Below, piece by piece: positions 33,733 through 45,196 of a DNA stretch of 64,000 nt. The translations under genes were made by a program, and so were the position numbers. Source of the stretch: Hawksworthiomyces lignivorus (taxonomy: Eukaryota > Ascomycota > Sordariomycetes > Ophiostomatales > Ophiostomataceae); NCBI GenBank assembly GCA_002917075.1, contig NTMA01000017.1, forward strand, positions 192,589-256,588, in the 5' to 3' direction. Position 1 is the first letter of the stretch, and every line of letters starts with the position of its first letter. Below the pieces are notes generated by a model. The model saw nothing but the letters and a program-made list of their open reading frames with translations. It had not been told where the DNA came from and ran no database searches.

Positions 33733-36132
33733 ATCGACTCATTGAGAATTTCCTCTTTAGGATATGCGCCTGTGCTGTCCCTGCTCGAACCTGCTCAGTG
33801 TGTGTGCCTTCGTGTGCTCCTATGGCACAGCCACAGTGTTTAGGCCCCTTAATCAGAGTTGCCAATAACAACATGTGGGAACGGGAGAATCACATTAAGA
33901 TTCCCGATAAAGTCAAGAATTCTTTAGTCTCAGTGAGTTCAACGAGTTACTATATATTGTAAATAAAATATATATTAATAATAAATACATTTATAGAAAG
34001 GAACCTGAAGGACAAAATCAATATAAAAATTATTAAATCATATAATATAATATTTCTAATAATGTGAAATTACGTCCACATACAGGAACTTCTGTAGTTC
34101 TCTGATTATTATAAATATAGTTGAGCTACAGCACCACACCGTACTGTAGAGCAACAGGTCACAGCAGAGTAGGCACTAACGGGTCAGGGCCTTACGGGGC
34201 ATATAGGGCCTATAAGGCCCTGTAACGCGGCTCTCCAGTCCACCGTGGACTCGGCCTTCACGGCAGCCATTACTGACTACTAAAACTTGTCCACGTGCTC
34301 CTATATATATTAATTTGTGAAAAGGCTTGCGGTCCTCCATACATGCTCAATCACTTCTTTAGTAAGATTGCTAGCCACTGGCAAAATCCAATTGGCTCCG
34401 ATATTTTTTGCTTTCTGATGTACGTATCATATTGGCTCTAGCAAATATAAGCATAACTATATAGTCTCAATTTCAGTGGTTTATGCGGTGTTACTACACA
34501 ACCTGGCTCTTTGCAGTCATACTATGCGGTGCCCTCTATGGCTGCATATAAACTTCATTTTTCATATTTTGCAATGCTAAGATTTCAGATGATGATCAGT
34601 AATTTGACCTCACGTAGCCATTTCATTCTCTTCGCATAGGCGTAGTTGAAAGCACTTGCGAACGAGTCGAACGAGTAAAATCCAAAGTAGATAACAAAGC
34701 AGTGGACGGCAAAGAATCATAGCCGTGACTCAAACGGCCTCGTTGCACCTCGGCTATTGGAAAGATTCTTCGTCTGCAGCAGGAGTTCCCATTTCTGAGA
34801 CCGTAGGCATACAATAATATTTTAATATAAAGAACATCAGGATATCTTGTATATAATAAGAGCACAGAAGTACAATGGTAGGTAGTTGTACTTCGGACCA
34901 ACAATAACGACCGCTAAATTGTCATTACTATCTAGAATTCATTTCTCAATTTATTCTCGCATCATGTTTGTCAGAAGCTTCATGCAACTCTATATGCCAG
35001 ACCCCACTCTGCTGCTATGTTTCTGTGTGCACAATTCTCCCTGATTCGTGGGTATTTATGCAAGTACAGCTTAATAGCAGCATACTATCTAATACCGTAG
35101 TTCTCATCTTCTGTGTGGCCAGCGGAGCTTGTCTATCAGCTTGGTCATTATCGGCGTATCTACCCGAATTGGCTCGCAGTGATTATTTATCAGTCCCGGT
35201 TTTATAAAGTGTTCCACAACTTAGGCTGCCGAACTGGTTTCGAAGGAATCCGTCGGAGGGCAAGGGAGTAGAAATCTAAGCTAAGCTAATACGACTGCCG
35301 GCTGGGTTGGCCCCCGAGGACCTGATACGTAGACGTAATCGCCTTCAGAGGCTTTATCTACGGCTTGTGACACATAAGGGAAGCCTGGATCTGAGAGCTG
35401 GCCAATCTAGAATGACGGGTTCGATCGCAGGGCGGCAGGAATGCCGAGGATGGGGGGCTATGTTACGGTGGCAACATGAATGGGGGTGAGGGACTGTCGT
35501 GATCACAGGTTACCCAGTCGGAGGGGAGGGGAACGTATCTGGAAAGTATGTGCTTCTTGGCAATCCATGTCTGTGCACCGCTCAAGCTCCGAGCGCCGAT
35601 TGGCCAACACATACTTTGCTCCGACTTACGTATTCTCTGAGCTAGTCTTTGACCGGTAGAGGTGTAATTAAGAATTCGCAATGTTCTTTTATAAAGCTAT
35701 ATCATGCCGGAGCAGACTTCATATTTGTGTCGATCAATTCTGCATCCACATATCGCGACGCGAAGGCGACGTCGGGGCTCGGCTTGAATCTCTAATAGCG
35801 AATAGATATTTTTGGGCAAATATGGATCGGCGGTCTTCTGTTCTTCGGAGCCCAATGTCCTTTCTTCTACATCCCAAAGTAGCAACAAGCTGGTGTAAGG
35901 CGACAGCTGAGTTTGTTGGTTGGCCTTAAAATAACGGAATAGTGCTTTTCGTTTCACACAACCACCTAGTGCGTGAGGTCGTTGACGTATATTAGGTTGA
36001 CAAAGTACTGGCTTTACATCAAGTGGGCTCGGCCAACACAACATCACTATTACTAACTCAACTACACTTCTCTTTATTCTCCCCTTCTCTCTTCAATAAA
36101 GTCCAAGCTGAATCGTCAGAAATCTGTTTAAA
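33733..36132. other. AT desert with a hairpin-rich island
   Basis: From about 33900 to 34120 the DNA is extremely AT-rich with TA-rich runs, as in old mutated repeats. A GC-richer island with hairpins lies at about 34115-34265. A second GC-richer patch at about 35280-35500 contains a B-box-like GGTTCGA but no tRNA structure. The last 100 bases are the promoter of the NRPS-like gene. No intact gene is seen. Confidence 0.5.
34185..34251. repeat. Two perfect hairpins in an AT-rich region
   Basis: CAGGGCCTTA (34185-34194) and TAAGGCCCTG (34213-34222) form a perfect 10-bp inverted repeat. AGTCCAC (34237-34243) and GTGGACT (34245-34251) form a 7-bp hairpin with one base between the arms. They could be a remnant of a small inverted-repeat element. 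No target-site duplication was identified. Confidence 0.55.
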
Positions 36133-39100
36133 ATGCAACCAAAGATGGGACAGACTGAACCGGAGGCAAGCTACGGGCATCGACTGATGATCGACACTGT
36201 CGATAGCGTCGCCGCTGGAGACCCTTCGCGACCCTTCATATACGTACCGAGAACTAATGATCCCAAAGACGGCTGGAAACCCATCACGTACGGAGAGGTC
36301 ACTCGTGCCATCGATCATGTAGCCTGGCAGATCGCAAATGCCCCGAGGCCAGCAACTCAAGACTCCTTTCCGACACTGGCGTATATCGGGCCGAGCGACG
36401 TCCGCTATGTCATCGTCATGCTAGCATGCATCAAGGCCGGTTACAAGGCGCTCTTCATCTCGCCGCGCAATACCCTAGAAGCTCAGCTGTCGCTTTTCGA
36501 GGCGACTGACTGTAACATCCTTTGGCATGCTGATATGTTTCGCGAAGCTGCCAAATTATGGACTCAGAGGCGCCAGATGAGCACCCTCGAGGTTCCCTCC
36601 GCCGACATTTGGATCAACTCCACGACAGAGCCGTTCCCATACAATAGGAAATTTGATGAGGGAAGATGGGACCCGGCAGTTGTCCTCCACACCAGCGGCT
36701 CCACCGGCATTCCGAAACCCATCGTCGTTAGACAGGGCAATTACATTGCCCTAGACGCTTTTCGTGACCTTCCCGACTACCAGGGGGGGAGTTTTTTTCT
36801 CGCAGCCTATGCAGCCCGCGCTAAGAAGATCTTCTCGCCTATGCCGCTGTTCCACGCTGCTAGCCTTGTCATGATTGGCATGAGCATCTTCTACGGGACG
36901 CCAGCCGCTTTGAGTATCCCAGGTCGGCCTGTTAGCTCTGATCTAGTTATCGACTGCCTGAATTATTCCGATGTTCAGGGAACTCTGCTCCCACCTGCCA
37001 TTGTTGATGAGCTCTCTCAGTCGGAGGAAGGGATTGCAGCATTGTCAAAGCTTAGTTTCGTAGCTTTTGGCGGCGGTAAGAGTGATGGACAGATCAGGTG
37101 AGAGAGATACAGAGCTGACTTTTCTCCGCAGGGAATTTGGTCAAGGAGGCGGGCAACAGGCTCATGGAACGAGGCGTTATTCTTAGCAATGTTATAGCAG
37201 CCACCGAGTATGTCCCAGCGTCCAGCTCTAATCTATATTTGTGTGTCTACTAACCCGGGGGGGAAACCACTTCCGTGCTAGATCATTCCCATACCCACTC
37301 TTCTTCCAACCTAATCAAAATCTGTGGCAATATTTCATCATTAATACCGACATATTGGGGGCTGACTGGCGCCCTTATGCCGGCGAGAAAGATGTGTATG
37401 AGCTCGCCATCCGTCGACCAGGCCCTCAAGACCCTGGAAATCAGGTAGTCTTCTTTACGTTTCCTGAATTGTCTTATTGGTCGACCAAGGATCTCTTCAG
37501 ACCTCACCCCACGCTGCCCGATCACTGGATGTTCTATGGCCGGGCCGACACCGTCATTGTCTTGTCCAATGGCGAGAAGCTCAACCCAGTAACGCTGGAA
37601 GACATCATCGTGAGCCATCCTGCCGTGAAAGGTGCTTTGGTCGTGGGCCAGGACAAATTCCAGCCGGCCCTGATTCTTGAGGCTTCGTCACCATCTGGAG
37701 ATGATGCCGCCGCGGAAGCCCTGATCGACGAGGTGTGGCCAACAGTGGAAAAGGCCAATGCAGAAACTGTCACGCACGGCCGCCTCGTTCGCTGGCTCGT
37801 CATGGTTACGGCACAGGACAAACCGTTCCCCCGCGCTGGGAAGGGCACCATACAGAGGCTAGCCGCCACGAAGCTATACAAGGCAGAGATCGAGGAGCTT
37901 TATCAGAAAGCGGAGGCTGGTGGCCACCATGAAGCTGTCGCTGTTGATCTCACGAACGAGAAGACATTTACGCAGTCCATCATTGACTTGTTCGCAAGCA
38001 AAATCGGTGCCCACAATTTGCTCGCGGCGGACACAGACTTTTTCAGCATAGGTATCGACTCACTACAAGTCACCAACGCTGCCAGTCTGCTCTCTTCCGG
38101 CCTCGAAGCCGCCGGCATACATGTTGGGCCAGATGCATTGTCCCCACGAGTCATTTACGCACACCCGACGCCGAAGCAACTGGCCGGCCATTTGTTCTCT
38201 GTCATGAGCCAGGAGAACGGTATACACGCCGAGACCGAGGCCGAGCGGCAGGTGAAGACGATGAAGGATCTCCTGTCAAAGTACACGAAGAACCTGCCAC
38301 CGCCGAGACCCAACAAGCTGCAGCCCCTGGACGAGGGACAGACTATTCTGCTCACGGGCACGACAGGCTCCCTTGGCGCCTATCTTCTCGACCGCCTCTG
38401 CGGCATGTCTTCTGTCAGGAAAGTCGTCGCCCTCAACCGTGACCAAGATGGGGGCCTCTCGCGGCAGCCCGCCATCAGTGCGGCCCGCGGTCTAAGCACC
38501 GACTTTTCCAAGGTGAAGTTTTTGGGCGCAGATCTCTCCCGGGCCGACCTCGGCCTTGACCAGGAACAATATCACGCGTTGCTCGGCAACGCCGACCGCA
38601 TCATTCACAGCGCGTGGCCTGTCAACTTCAACATCAGCATTGCCTCGTTCGAGCCGTACGTGCGCGGAGTACGCCATCTGGTTGACTTTGCCGCCGCTGC
38701 GACCAGGGCGGTGGCCCTCGTCTTCGTGTCGAGCATCGCCGAGGTCGAGGGCTGGACGTCGGCCGAGCCCGTACCAGAGAGAAAGCACGAGGACTTCAGA
38801 CTGACGCAGATGGGCTACGGCCGGTCCAAGCTCATCGGCAGCCTCATCCTGGACGCGGCAGCGAGGGAGTCTGGGATACCAGCAGCGTCTATCCGGGTCG
38901 GCCAGATCGCAGGCCCCGGGAGGAAAGAGGGCGTGTGGAACCCGCAGGAATTCCTCCCCAGCCTGATCGCCAGTTCCGTGTATCTGGGCATCTTGCCGGA
39001 CAACCTCGGGCCCTATCACGTCGTCGACTGGATTGCCGTTGAGGACGTGGCAGAACTCGTTCTGGACGTTGCGGGTGTGACGGTTCAGGTGCCGACCTCG

Positions 39101-39445
39101 GAAATCTCAGGCTATTTCCACGCTGTGAACCCGGTCACAACGCAGTGGACGGAGATGGCGGCCGTGATAAAAGACCATTTCGATGGGAGGATCGAGAAGC
39201 TTGTCTGCCTGGAGGAATTTGTCGCCCGCCTAGAGGAGAGCGGCAGGAAGGGGACCGACCTGGACAAGAACCCTGGCGTCAAGTTGCTCGACACGTACCG
39301 CGGCTTCCTTGCAGCTGATCAAGCAGGGCATGGGCATGTAGTATTTGAGATGGAGAGGACCAAGTCTCGCAGCCCCACAGCAAGAGCGCTCAGCAGAATC
39401 ACCCCCGAGATGATGAAGAACTGGTGCGAGCAGTGGGGATTCTAG
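36133..39445 (+). CDS. NRPS-like carboxylic acid reductase (A-T-R)
   Basis: A 1060-aa single-module enzyme: it activates a carboxylic acid with ATP, loads it on a carrier and releases it reductively with NAD(P)H as aldehyde or alcohol. Exons: 36133-37075, 37132-37207 and 37282-39445 (donors GTAAGA, GTATGT; CTAAC branch site); the frame closes. Adenylation domain: HTSGSTGIPKP near residue 187, the VAFGGG/KEAGNRL region across intron 1, YGRADTVIVLSNGEKLNP, and PRAGKGTIQR with the late Lys. Carrier domain: DTDFFSIGIDSLQ with the phosphopantetheine Ser at about residue 600. Reductase domain: ILLTGTTGSLGAYLL (Rossmann NAD(P) site, about 695) and YGRSK (catalytic Tyr/Lys, about 852). No condensation domain is present, so it does not form peptides. 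No other intact biosynthetic gene is adjacent. Substrate unknown. Confidence 0.92.
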
Positions 39446-40164
39446 GGGGTAGCAGGTAATGGGCCTCAGCAGATGTCCAGTGATAAGTACAACGTAAATA
39501 CACAAAAGATTAAAGCTCTGCAATTACCCATCCCTAGGTGGAAGCGGAAGCTATTATCTTGTCACAGGCCTGTTCATTTAAATCCCCAGTGCCTTATCAC
39601 CTTTACTATAGCTAGGCCGCGCCACAGGCGAAATACTCTTCTTCCATTTCAATCCAGCTTTCTTACATGCCATGGCCAAATTGTCCAGAGCCTAAACCAC
39701 TGACCAAAATATCTATCGGCAATCTCAAAGCACAAGCAAAGCCATAGTGCTTCGCAGCATCAGAGGTAAAGCTCGTAACGCCGAAGATGTTGACTGACCC
39801 ACTCGCGTACATGTGTGCTTTAGGCTTTTCCACATGGGAAGTCAAGCCCAGCACGCAAAGAAAATACCTAAGAAAATAAAACTTATTTCCAAGAAAATAA
39901 GATAGAAGAGAGCCAACAATACGAGCAGTATTTTGCCCACCTCCCTCCGAGAATGCCGTTGCTCTTTATTTTGGGTATGGAATCACGGAAGCTCCGCTTT
40001 AGAGCAGGACATTGGCATTTGTAGTTGAGGTGATCGACGACAGCGCTACAGGCGTCTTTGACTAAAACGCCCTACAACAAAAATCCTAGATAAACCTAGC
40101 TAAACGCTAATTATCTAATTCAACGAGTCTCTGCGCCCATTCTTCCAACTGACTCTTTGAGACC
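39446..40164. other. Intergenic region
   Basis: The 3' flank of the NRPS-like gene and the former promoter of the hydrolase relic. AT-rich. No gene is seen. Confidence 0.5.
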
Positions 40165-40636
40165 ATGGAGACATTTCAAAAGAAAAAGATAGTCACGCAG
40201 CGCTCACTTGAATACACTTACTATGTCTCATCATCTGGCGAGGCAACCAAGGAGTGCCCTGCCTTGCTCTTTATTCACGGATTTCCCGATTCGGCCCATC
40301 TCTGGACTATACAGCAATTCGGCAAACCTAATGGCGGCTTTGCTCCGGCCCTGCAGATGTACAAAGCCAACGTCAATAACATCCAGTCGGCATCGGACGC
40401 AGCGCTCTCCAAGACCGACATTTCTATCGACGTGCCCCTTCTCTTCATAGGATGTACAAGACGCCGTTTGTAGGCCTGAGATGATGGCTGCTGCCGAGGC
40501 CAACGGCCTCGTGCCAACGCTTAGGGAAGTGTTATTAGATTGTGCCCATTGGTCTCCGATTGAGAAACCTCAAGAATTAGCTGGGCATATCAAGACATTT
40601 TTGTCGAAAGACATGGACGAACAGCACATGTTGTAA
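40165..40636 (+). pseudogene. Alpha/beta hydrolase (epoxide-hydrolase-like) relic with internal deletion
   Basis: The first 49 codons match the start of a fungal alpha/beta hydrolase, including ALLFIHGFPDSAHLW with the HGFPD oxyanion motif. The frame then jumps directly to the C-terminal third (ALQMYKANVNNIQ, DVPLLFIG). The nucleophile-elbow and cap region, about 150 or more residues, is missing. A frameshift follows near 40450-40470: the tail QDAVCRPEMMAAAE ... LDCAHWSPIEKPQEL, with the catalytic-His motif CAHW, continues in another frame to a TAA at 40634-40636. It cannot be functional. It lies downstream of the NRPS-like gene in the same orientation and may once have belonged with it. Confidence 0.8.
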
Positions 40637-42814
40637 ACTTGTCAATTGCAATATGATTTTGATTTTCGTTATAATACACAATAATTTACTGGATTGGTAG
40701 CCTTCACCTTTTCTGCCGCTGCCGCCAAACGGCGTTGGCGGTCAGAGAATGCCTGACATTACCGAGTGGAGAAGACTGCAACGATACCCTCCTTGATTTT
40801 TCAGTGCACGTATCTAAAAGCAACCACAGCCTCACCGCCGTAGCCAGCTCTGTACCCCTAAATATAAGAGTGGCTGATGACGCCCCGCTCCTCTTCTTCA
40901 AACTTGCGATTCTGCCTTTTGAGACAATATTTGGTTGCTAAGGCCATGACGTCCCTTATGCTATCGACCTTCTTGAATGCGCTCCTTTATTTCGTTATGA
41001 GAGGAATTCGATTTTTTCCCTTCCTTTGTCTTGTGCCGTATTTTGCTTCTAGGCTGCAATCCTTTTATATGCACTCCGTAAAAAATCGTGTCCGCTTAGG
41101 CTAGCAGTGATTTGTGTAAACCTTCACGCAGTTGTTCGAGGATCTGGAGTTGCTAATGTAAGGACATGACGAGGCCCCCTCTCTACGTACGCTCTCTGCG
41201 CAGCTTCACTATAGTATTTCCGTAGTCTCACCAGCCCTCGTTGGCCATGGTCGGTCCGATTGCTAAGACAACTCCAGAGGATACAATTAGTTCTTGGTTC
41301 GGCAACCGTATCCTGATTCTTGAACGATTTATGAGGCTACAATGGGTGGGCAGCAATGGCGAGTTAAATATAAACCGTGACGAAACAAACTTGACTCTCC
41401 TAGCCTTATTTCAATTTCCTTATGGGGTGAGTAGAGATAAATAACAACCAAGCGTGTCCTTGAATAATACGGCCGTTCTTCTAACCTTGCTGTTGGATCA
41501 AAGGTTTTGTCTATTAACGGCCAGACACAAACCTAGGGGCTTAACAGGCCGCATTGACGGAACGAGCGAGACCAGGACGATGTCTAACTAATATCCAGCT
41601 GATGAACTAGTTCCATTACCATAGCATCGTTCACTCGAAGAACCTTTTCATTTATTTTGTCAAGGTCAATAAATGATTTCTTTTCAAGATCTAAGTTGGT
41701 TGGGAATGGGAACCCGACTTCGGTTAGTCGTACTTCAGTATAGAAACTCGAATTTTCGTATATCGAAACTTTCGGCTATGTCAGCATTCATGAAATCATG
41801 ACCGTGTGTTTGAGCAGCAGAAATAAGTCCTGTGAGGGTTGTATGCCGCTGGTGGGTGAGAACTGGTACCTACGCATATAGTGGGGACTGTCTTCCGAAA
41901 GGCAAAAATATATTTATATACTACACATAGAACAGAGAGCATCAACGACAGAACCAACGAGGGGGCTGTCTTAGTTATACACAGAGAATCTCACCTCGTA
42001 TATCCATCTAGTGGCCAATAAAACGTCTTCGGTTGCGAACTGCCTTTCGCGCTGTAAACGATGGAGGCTTCGCCACGTTCTCATTTCTCGTATGGTTGCT
42101 AGTCATACAGCCCACTGAAACATATACGAAGCTGCAAGGGATCAAAATTCTCATAAAAGGCGGCAATTTTCTGCAAATTATATTTTTCAACCCAACGACT
42201 CATAAACCGTGGCGTCGCCGGAAAAGAGTTAGGTGAGGAAAAAAAAATTTGTAGAAGGAGGTATAAAAGGACCTATATAAAACAGTAGTCGAAAATGGCT
42301 GTTGGCGTAGCCAATCAGCAGCGAGTAACAGACCCATCTTACCCAGGCCGTATCACGGACATGACAGCATCATCCAGTTTACGAAGGAATCCTTGCAAGC
42401 TTGCTTATCTCTTTTTTCATTGACAACTTTAATCAAGTAGAGTGAGACGAAGTACTGTGGCTGTGCCATAGGGACACACGAAGGCACACCCACTAAGCAC
42501 CCACTAAGCAGCTTCGGGCAGGGACGGTACAGGCGCGGCTCTCAAGGAGGAAATTTTCCGGTGAGGATTTTCGTGTAGGATAATGGACTGTTCTGCATAT
42601 TTTACGTGTAGCTGTAAAGCCGGGGGATATATCTCAAGTAGTACAACGTGCCCAGAGATATAGGGTCAATTTTGCCCTCCTCATTGATCTGTCCCCAATA
42701 TTTTCAAGCCCGGATTAACATCGATATGATACTATCTTAACAGCTCATGACCTGGATCCAGCAATGGTCATTTTATTTGACCTCCTCCGCACCATTTCAA
42801 AGCGTAAATCGGTT
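40637..42814. other. Gene-poor region
   Basis: About 2.2 kb of mostly AT-rich DNA with several open frames under 80 codons and no recognisable motif. The right end is the 3' flank of the beta-lactamase-like gene. I see no RNA gene or repeat. Confidence 0.5.
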
Positions 42815-44446
42815 CTATGATAAAATTCCCTTGGAACCTATGCGCCGGTAGTACTCCAAGGGTTTAAGGTAAGGATCATGTCTCCATAAAATCTTCACAA
42901 TATCATTTTGTTCATCTTCTTGAAACTCTACTTTCCAGAACGACAGGTCTCGATCGTTACCAAGAACCCATCGGCCTCGGCGGCTTAAGTCATTACGCGG
43001 CTGCAGCCATGTGAATATATCTCCGTCGTAATGCGTAATCTCAAACTTCTCTGATTGTAATCCCTGGAAAGCCCAGAAGAGACATCCGTTTTCTAGGCTG
43101 ACAACATTCTGGAATACACCAGTAGGGTCTTCATATGTGCCTGTGTATGCCTCTAAGTTTTTTGGCGGTTTAATATTATTTGGCTTGAAATTTGCAAGGG
43201 CTTGGGAAATAAATGGGTGCCATTCTAAGTTGATAGCAATCGAGGCTTGCGCATACGACAGAAAGTCAACACGTCTATTCGCAGGAACGTCAAGTATTTC
43301 TTCGAGGACCATCTGTGAGACCCAGTCGGGGACATCAGTCAAAGCCAGTGAATTGCTCAAGACCAATATGACACTTTCTGTGTCTGGAAGGAGCAAAACC
43401 GTTGCCAATGCTCCGGGAAGGGTGCCTTGGTGATATATGACGAGTTGGCTGGGGACTCCCTTTCCTACAATGGGCATTCCTTGAGGCATGAGTCGGCCGT
43501 TGAGTCCGATGTGACCCAGCGTGTTAGGAAGCTGTGCCCGTGCCCAACCAAGCCCGTAGGACAACTCATTCCTAGATGTTGATGCCATGGGAATTTTTGC
43601 AGACATGAGGTGAATGACTTGTTTAAACGGGGAGCCTGGAGTAGATGTCGCACCGGTTTTGAACTGGTGGTTAAAGCTGCGTATGAACGCGCAGTAAAGT
43701 TTGACTAGGTCCGATCCACAAGACCAGAGTCCACCTGACGCACTCCCAATGCCATGCTTCCCAATTCTTGGACTAGCGATACTAACAGGCGTAGCATCAT
43801 CGAGGGAGTTGTAGCATCTAGTGACATTGTCAATGCTAGCTGGAGGGGGAACCATAAAGGTCCGTTGTAAACCAAGAGCATCGAATATGTGCTTCCGAGA
43901 AAAATCTGCAACAGACTCTTTGCTGAGGGATTCGATGGCCTCACCACAAAGATCATACGCGGTGCTATTGTATGAGAATAATCGAAGACGTTCTGGCACG
44001 AGGGTTTGGCTGTTGACGACACTCATAACATCATCTCTCCGAATCAAAACATTTCCTTCGCAACCGCCAACAAGATTTCCACAGGATGACATGCCGCTCC
44101 GATGACTGAACAGGTCAGTCAGAGTGGTAAAATCCTGCAAAATTGCGTCTTTAGATTCAAATGATGGGACAGCATCTTTCGCTAGCGTTTCCCAGGTTGC
44201 GGCTCCTTTCTCGACCAATATGCCCATCGCAGCGGCCGACACAGCCTTCGCTAGGGAACACGCCGGAAAGACGGTGTTCTCAGTAACCGGAAGTGCTTTT
44301 TCAATATCGCGAACTCCATAGCTGGCGTGATACATTGGCCGATTCTTAGTTGTTACCGAAAGACTCAAACCAGGGGTGCCGCCTAGCTTCATCAGCACTT
44401 GAACTGCTGGCCGAAGGTTGTCTAACCGGGAGTGTAAGCTATCCAT
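42815..44446 (-). CDS. Serine beta-lactamase-like hydrolase (class C / penicillin-binding-protein fold)
   Basis: A 543-aa single-exon protein of the serine beta-lactamase-related family, whose fungal members are esterases, amidases or transesterases and not antibiotic resistance enzymes. The nucleophile motif SLAK is at residues 64-67, with the same numbering as class C enzymes. The second motif is FSYNSTAYD (Tyr159-Asn160-Ser161), where the usual order is Tyr-x-Asn. The third-strand motif is probably YHQGTLPG (His-x-Gly). LFSHRSGM matches the typical LLSHTSGL block. A C-terminal domain of about 130 residues (AYTGTYEDPTG and following) is of the extended fungal type. No signal peptide is seen, so it is probably cytoplasmic. 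It is near an NRPS-like gene, but separated by 3.4 kb. Confidence 0.87.
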   Translation of the reverse strand: MDSLHSRLDNLRPAVQVLMKLGGTPGLSLSVTTKNRPMYHASYGVRDIEKALPVTENTVFPACSLAKAVSAAAMGILVEKGAATWETLAKDAVPSFESKDAILQDFTTLTDLFSHRSGMSSCGNLVGGCEGNVLIRRDDVMSVVNSQTLVPERLRLFSYNSTAYDLCGEAIESLSKESVADFSRKHIFDALGLQRTFMVPPPASIDNVTRCYNSLDDATPVSIASPRIGKHGIGSASGGLWSCGSDLVKLYCAFIRSFNHQFKTGATSTPGSPFKQVIHLMSAKIPMASTSRNELSYGLGWARAQLPNTLGHIGLNGRLMPQGMPIVGKGVPSQLVIYHQGTLPGALATVLLLPDTESVILVLSNSLALTDVPDWVSQMVLEEILDVPANRRVDFLSYAQASIAINLEWHPFISQALANFKPNNIKPPKNLEAYTGTYEDPTGVFQNVVSLENGCLFWAFQGLQSEKFEITHYDGDIFTWLQPRNDLSRRGRWVLGNDRDLSFWKVEFQEDEQNDIVKILWRHDPYLKPLEYYRRIGSKGILS

Positions 44447-45196
44447 ATTGTACCAGTGTCCTCATTTTTTTATTTGACCTTGGATGATGCGAGTAATGAC
44501 GCTCACTCTAAACTTCAAGTGATGAACTTGGGTCTTAAAGTGGGGTGGGTCGGGGTTATGCCCCGAGAACTGCTCCGACCTATCCAAGTTGATTCGGAAT
44601 CAATCCCATTTCTCTGCAGCTATCGCGACACTTTGGCTAAAAGTCACCATGCTTGTAGTGTGTTTTGAAACTAATATTTACCAGTAGTACAGACAAGGTT
44701 AACAATAATGAGTGTCCTAGTGTATTTGTCGGCTTCAAGATGTTTGCTGGGCAAAGGTCCTGACACGCGAATTTCTGTTTCGGTCAACATAATATAGGAA
44801 TAGTTGTTGGTCCGGTTGCACCTAATTGCGTAGCTCCCCCAATTTACGGTGCCTTTCTAGTGTTATTTCTGACACTCTGTGATGTAGAGAAAGGCCAGTT
44901 CCGAGATCTCCACCGCCGCCGCGGCACAGCCCAAATTTCCGACGGTGCCCGATAGATAAGCAAGCATAACCAAGTCAATGTGATCCAGGAATTCTGTAAA
45001 AAATTTACTCTGCACTTTGCTATTTAGGGTCCTGTGTGGGTTGGTTCTTGGTGATTACCTGAAGTACGCGAATGTACCCCTAGCGCTTGACTTGAAGAGC
45101 ATATAAGAAACGTAAAACTTAAGCGGAATTTCTACGTATCCAATGTATTGTTTCAGAAGATGAAGGAAAATGAATGATAGCCGCATATCGAAAATT
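44447..45196. other. Divergent intergenic region
   Basis: Lies between the starts of the beta-lactamase-like gene and the GH43 pseudogene. No gene or repeat is seen. Confidence 0.5.

Noticed and set aside
33662..33874. Independent 70-codon gene upstream of the NACHT region
   Set aside because: Its end (VRDSYSWILDN) is the normal pre-NACHT motif in a shifted frame, so it belongs to the relic.
35280..35500. Possible tRNA or SINE head with B-box-like GGTTCGA
   Set aside because: No acceptor stem, no matching T-arm stem, and the nearest A-box-like sequence is over 100 bases away.
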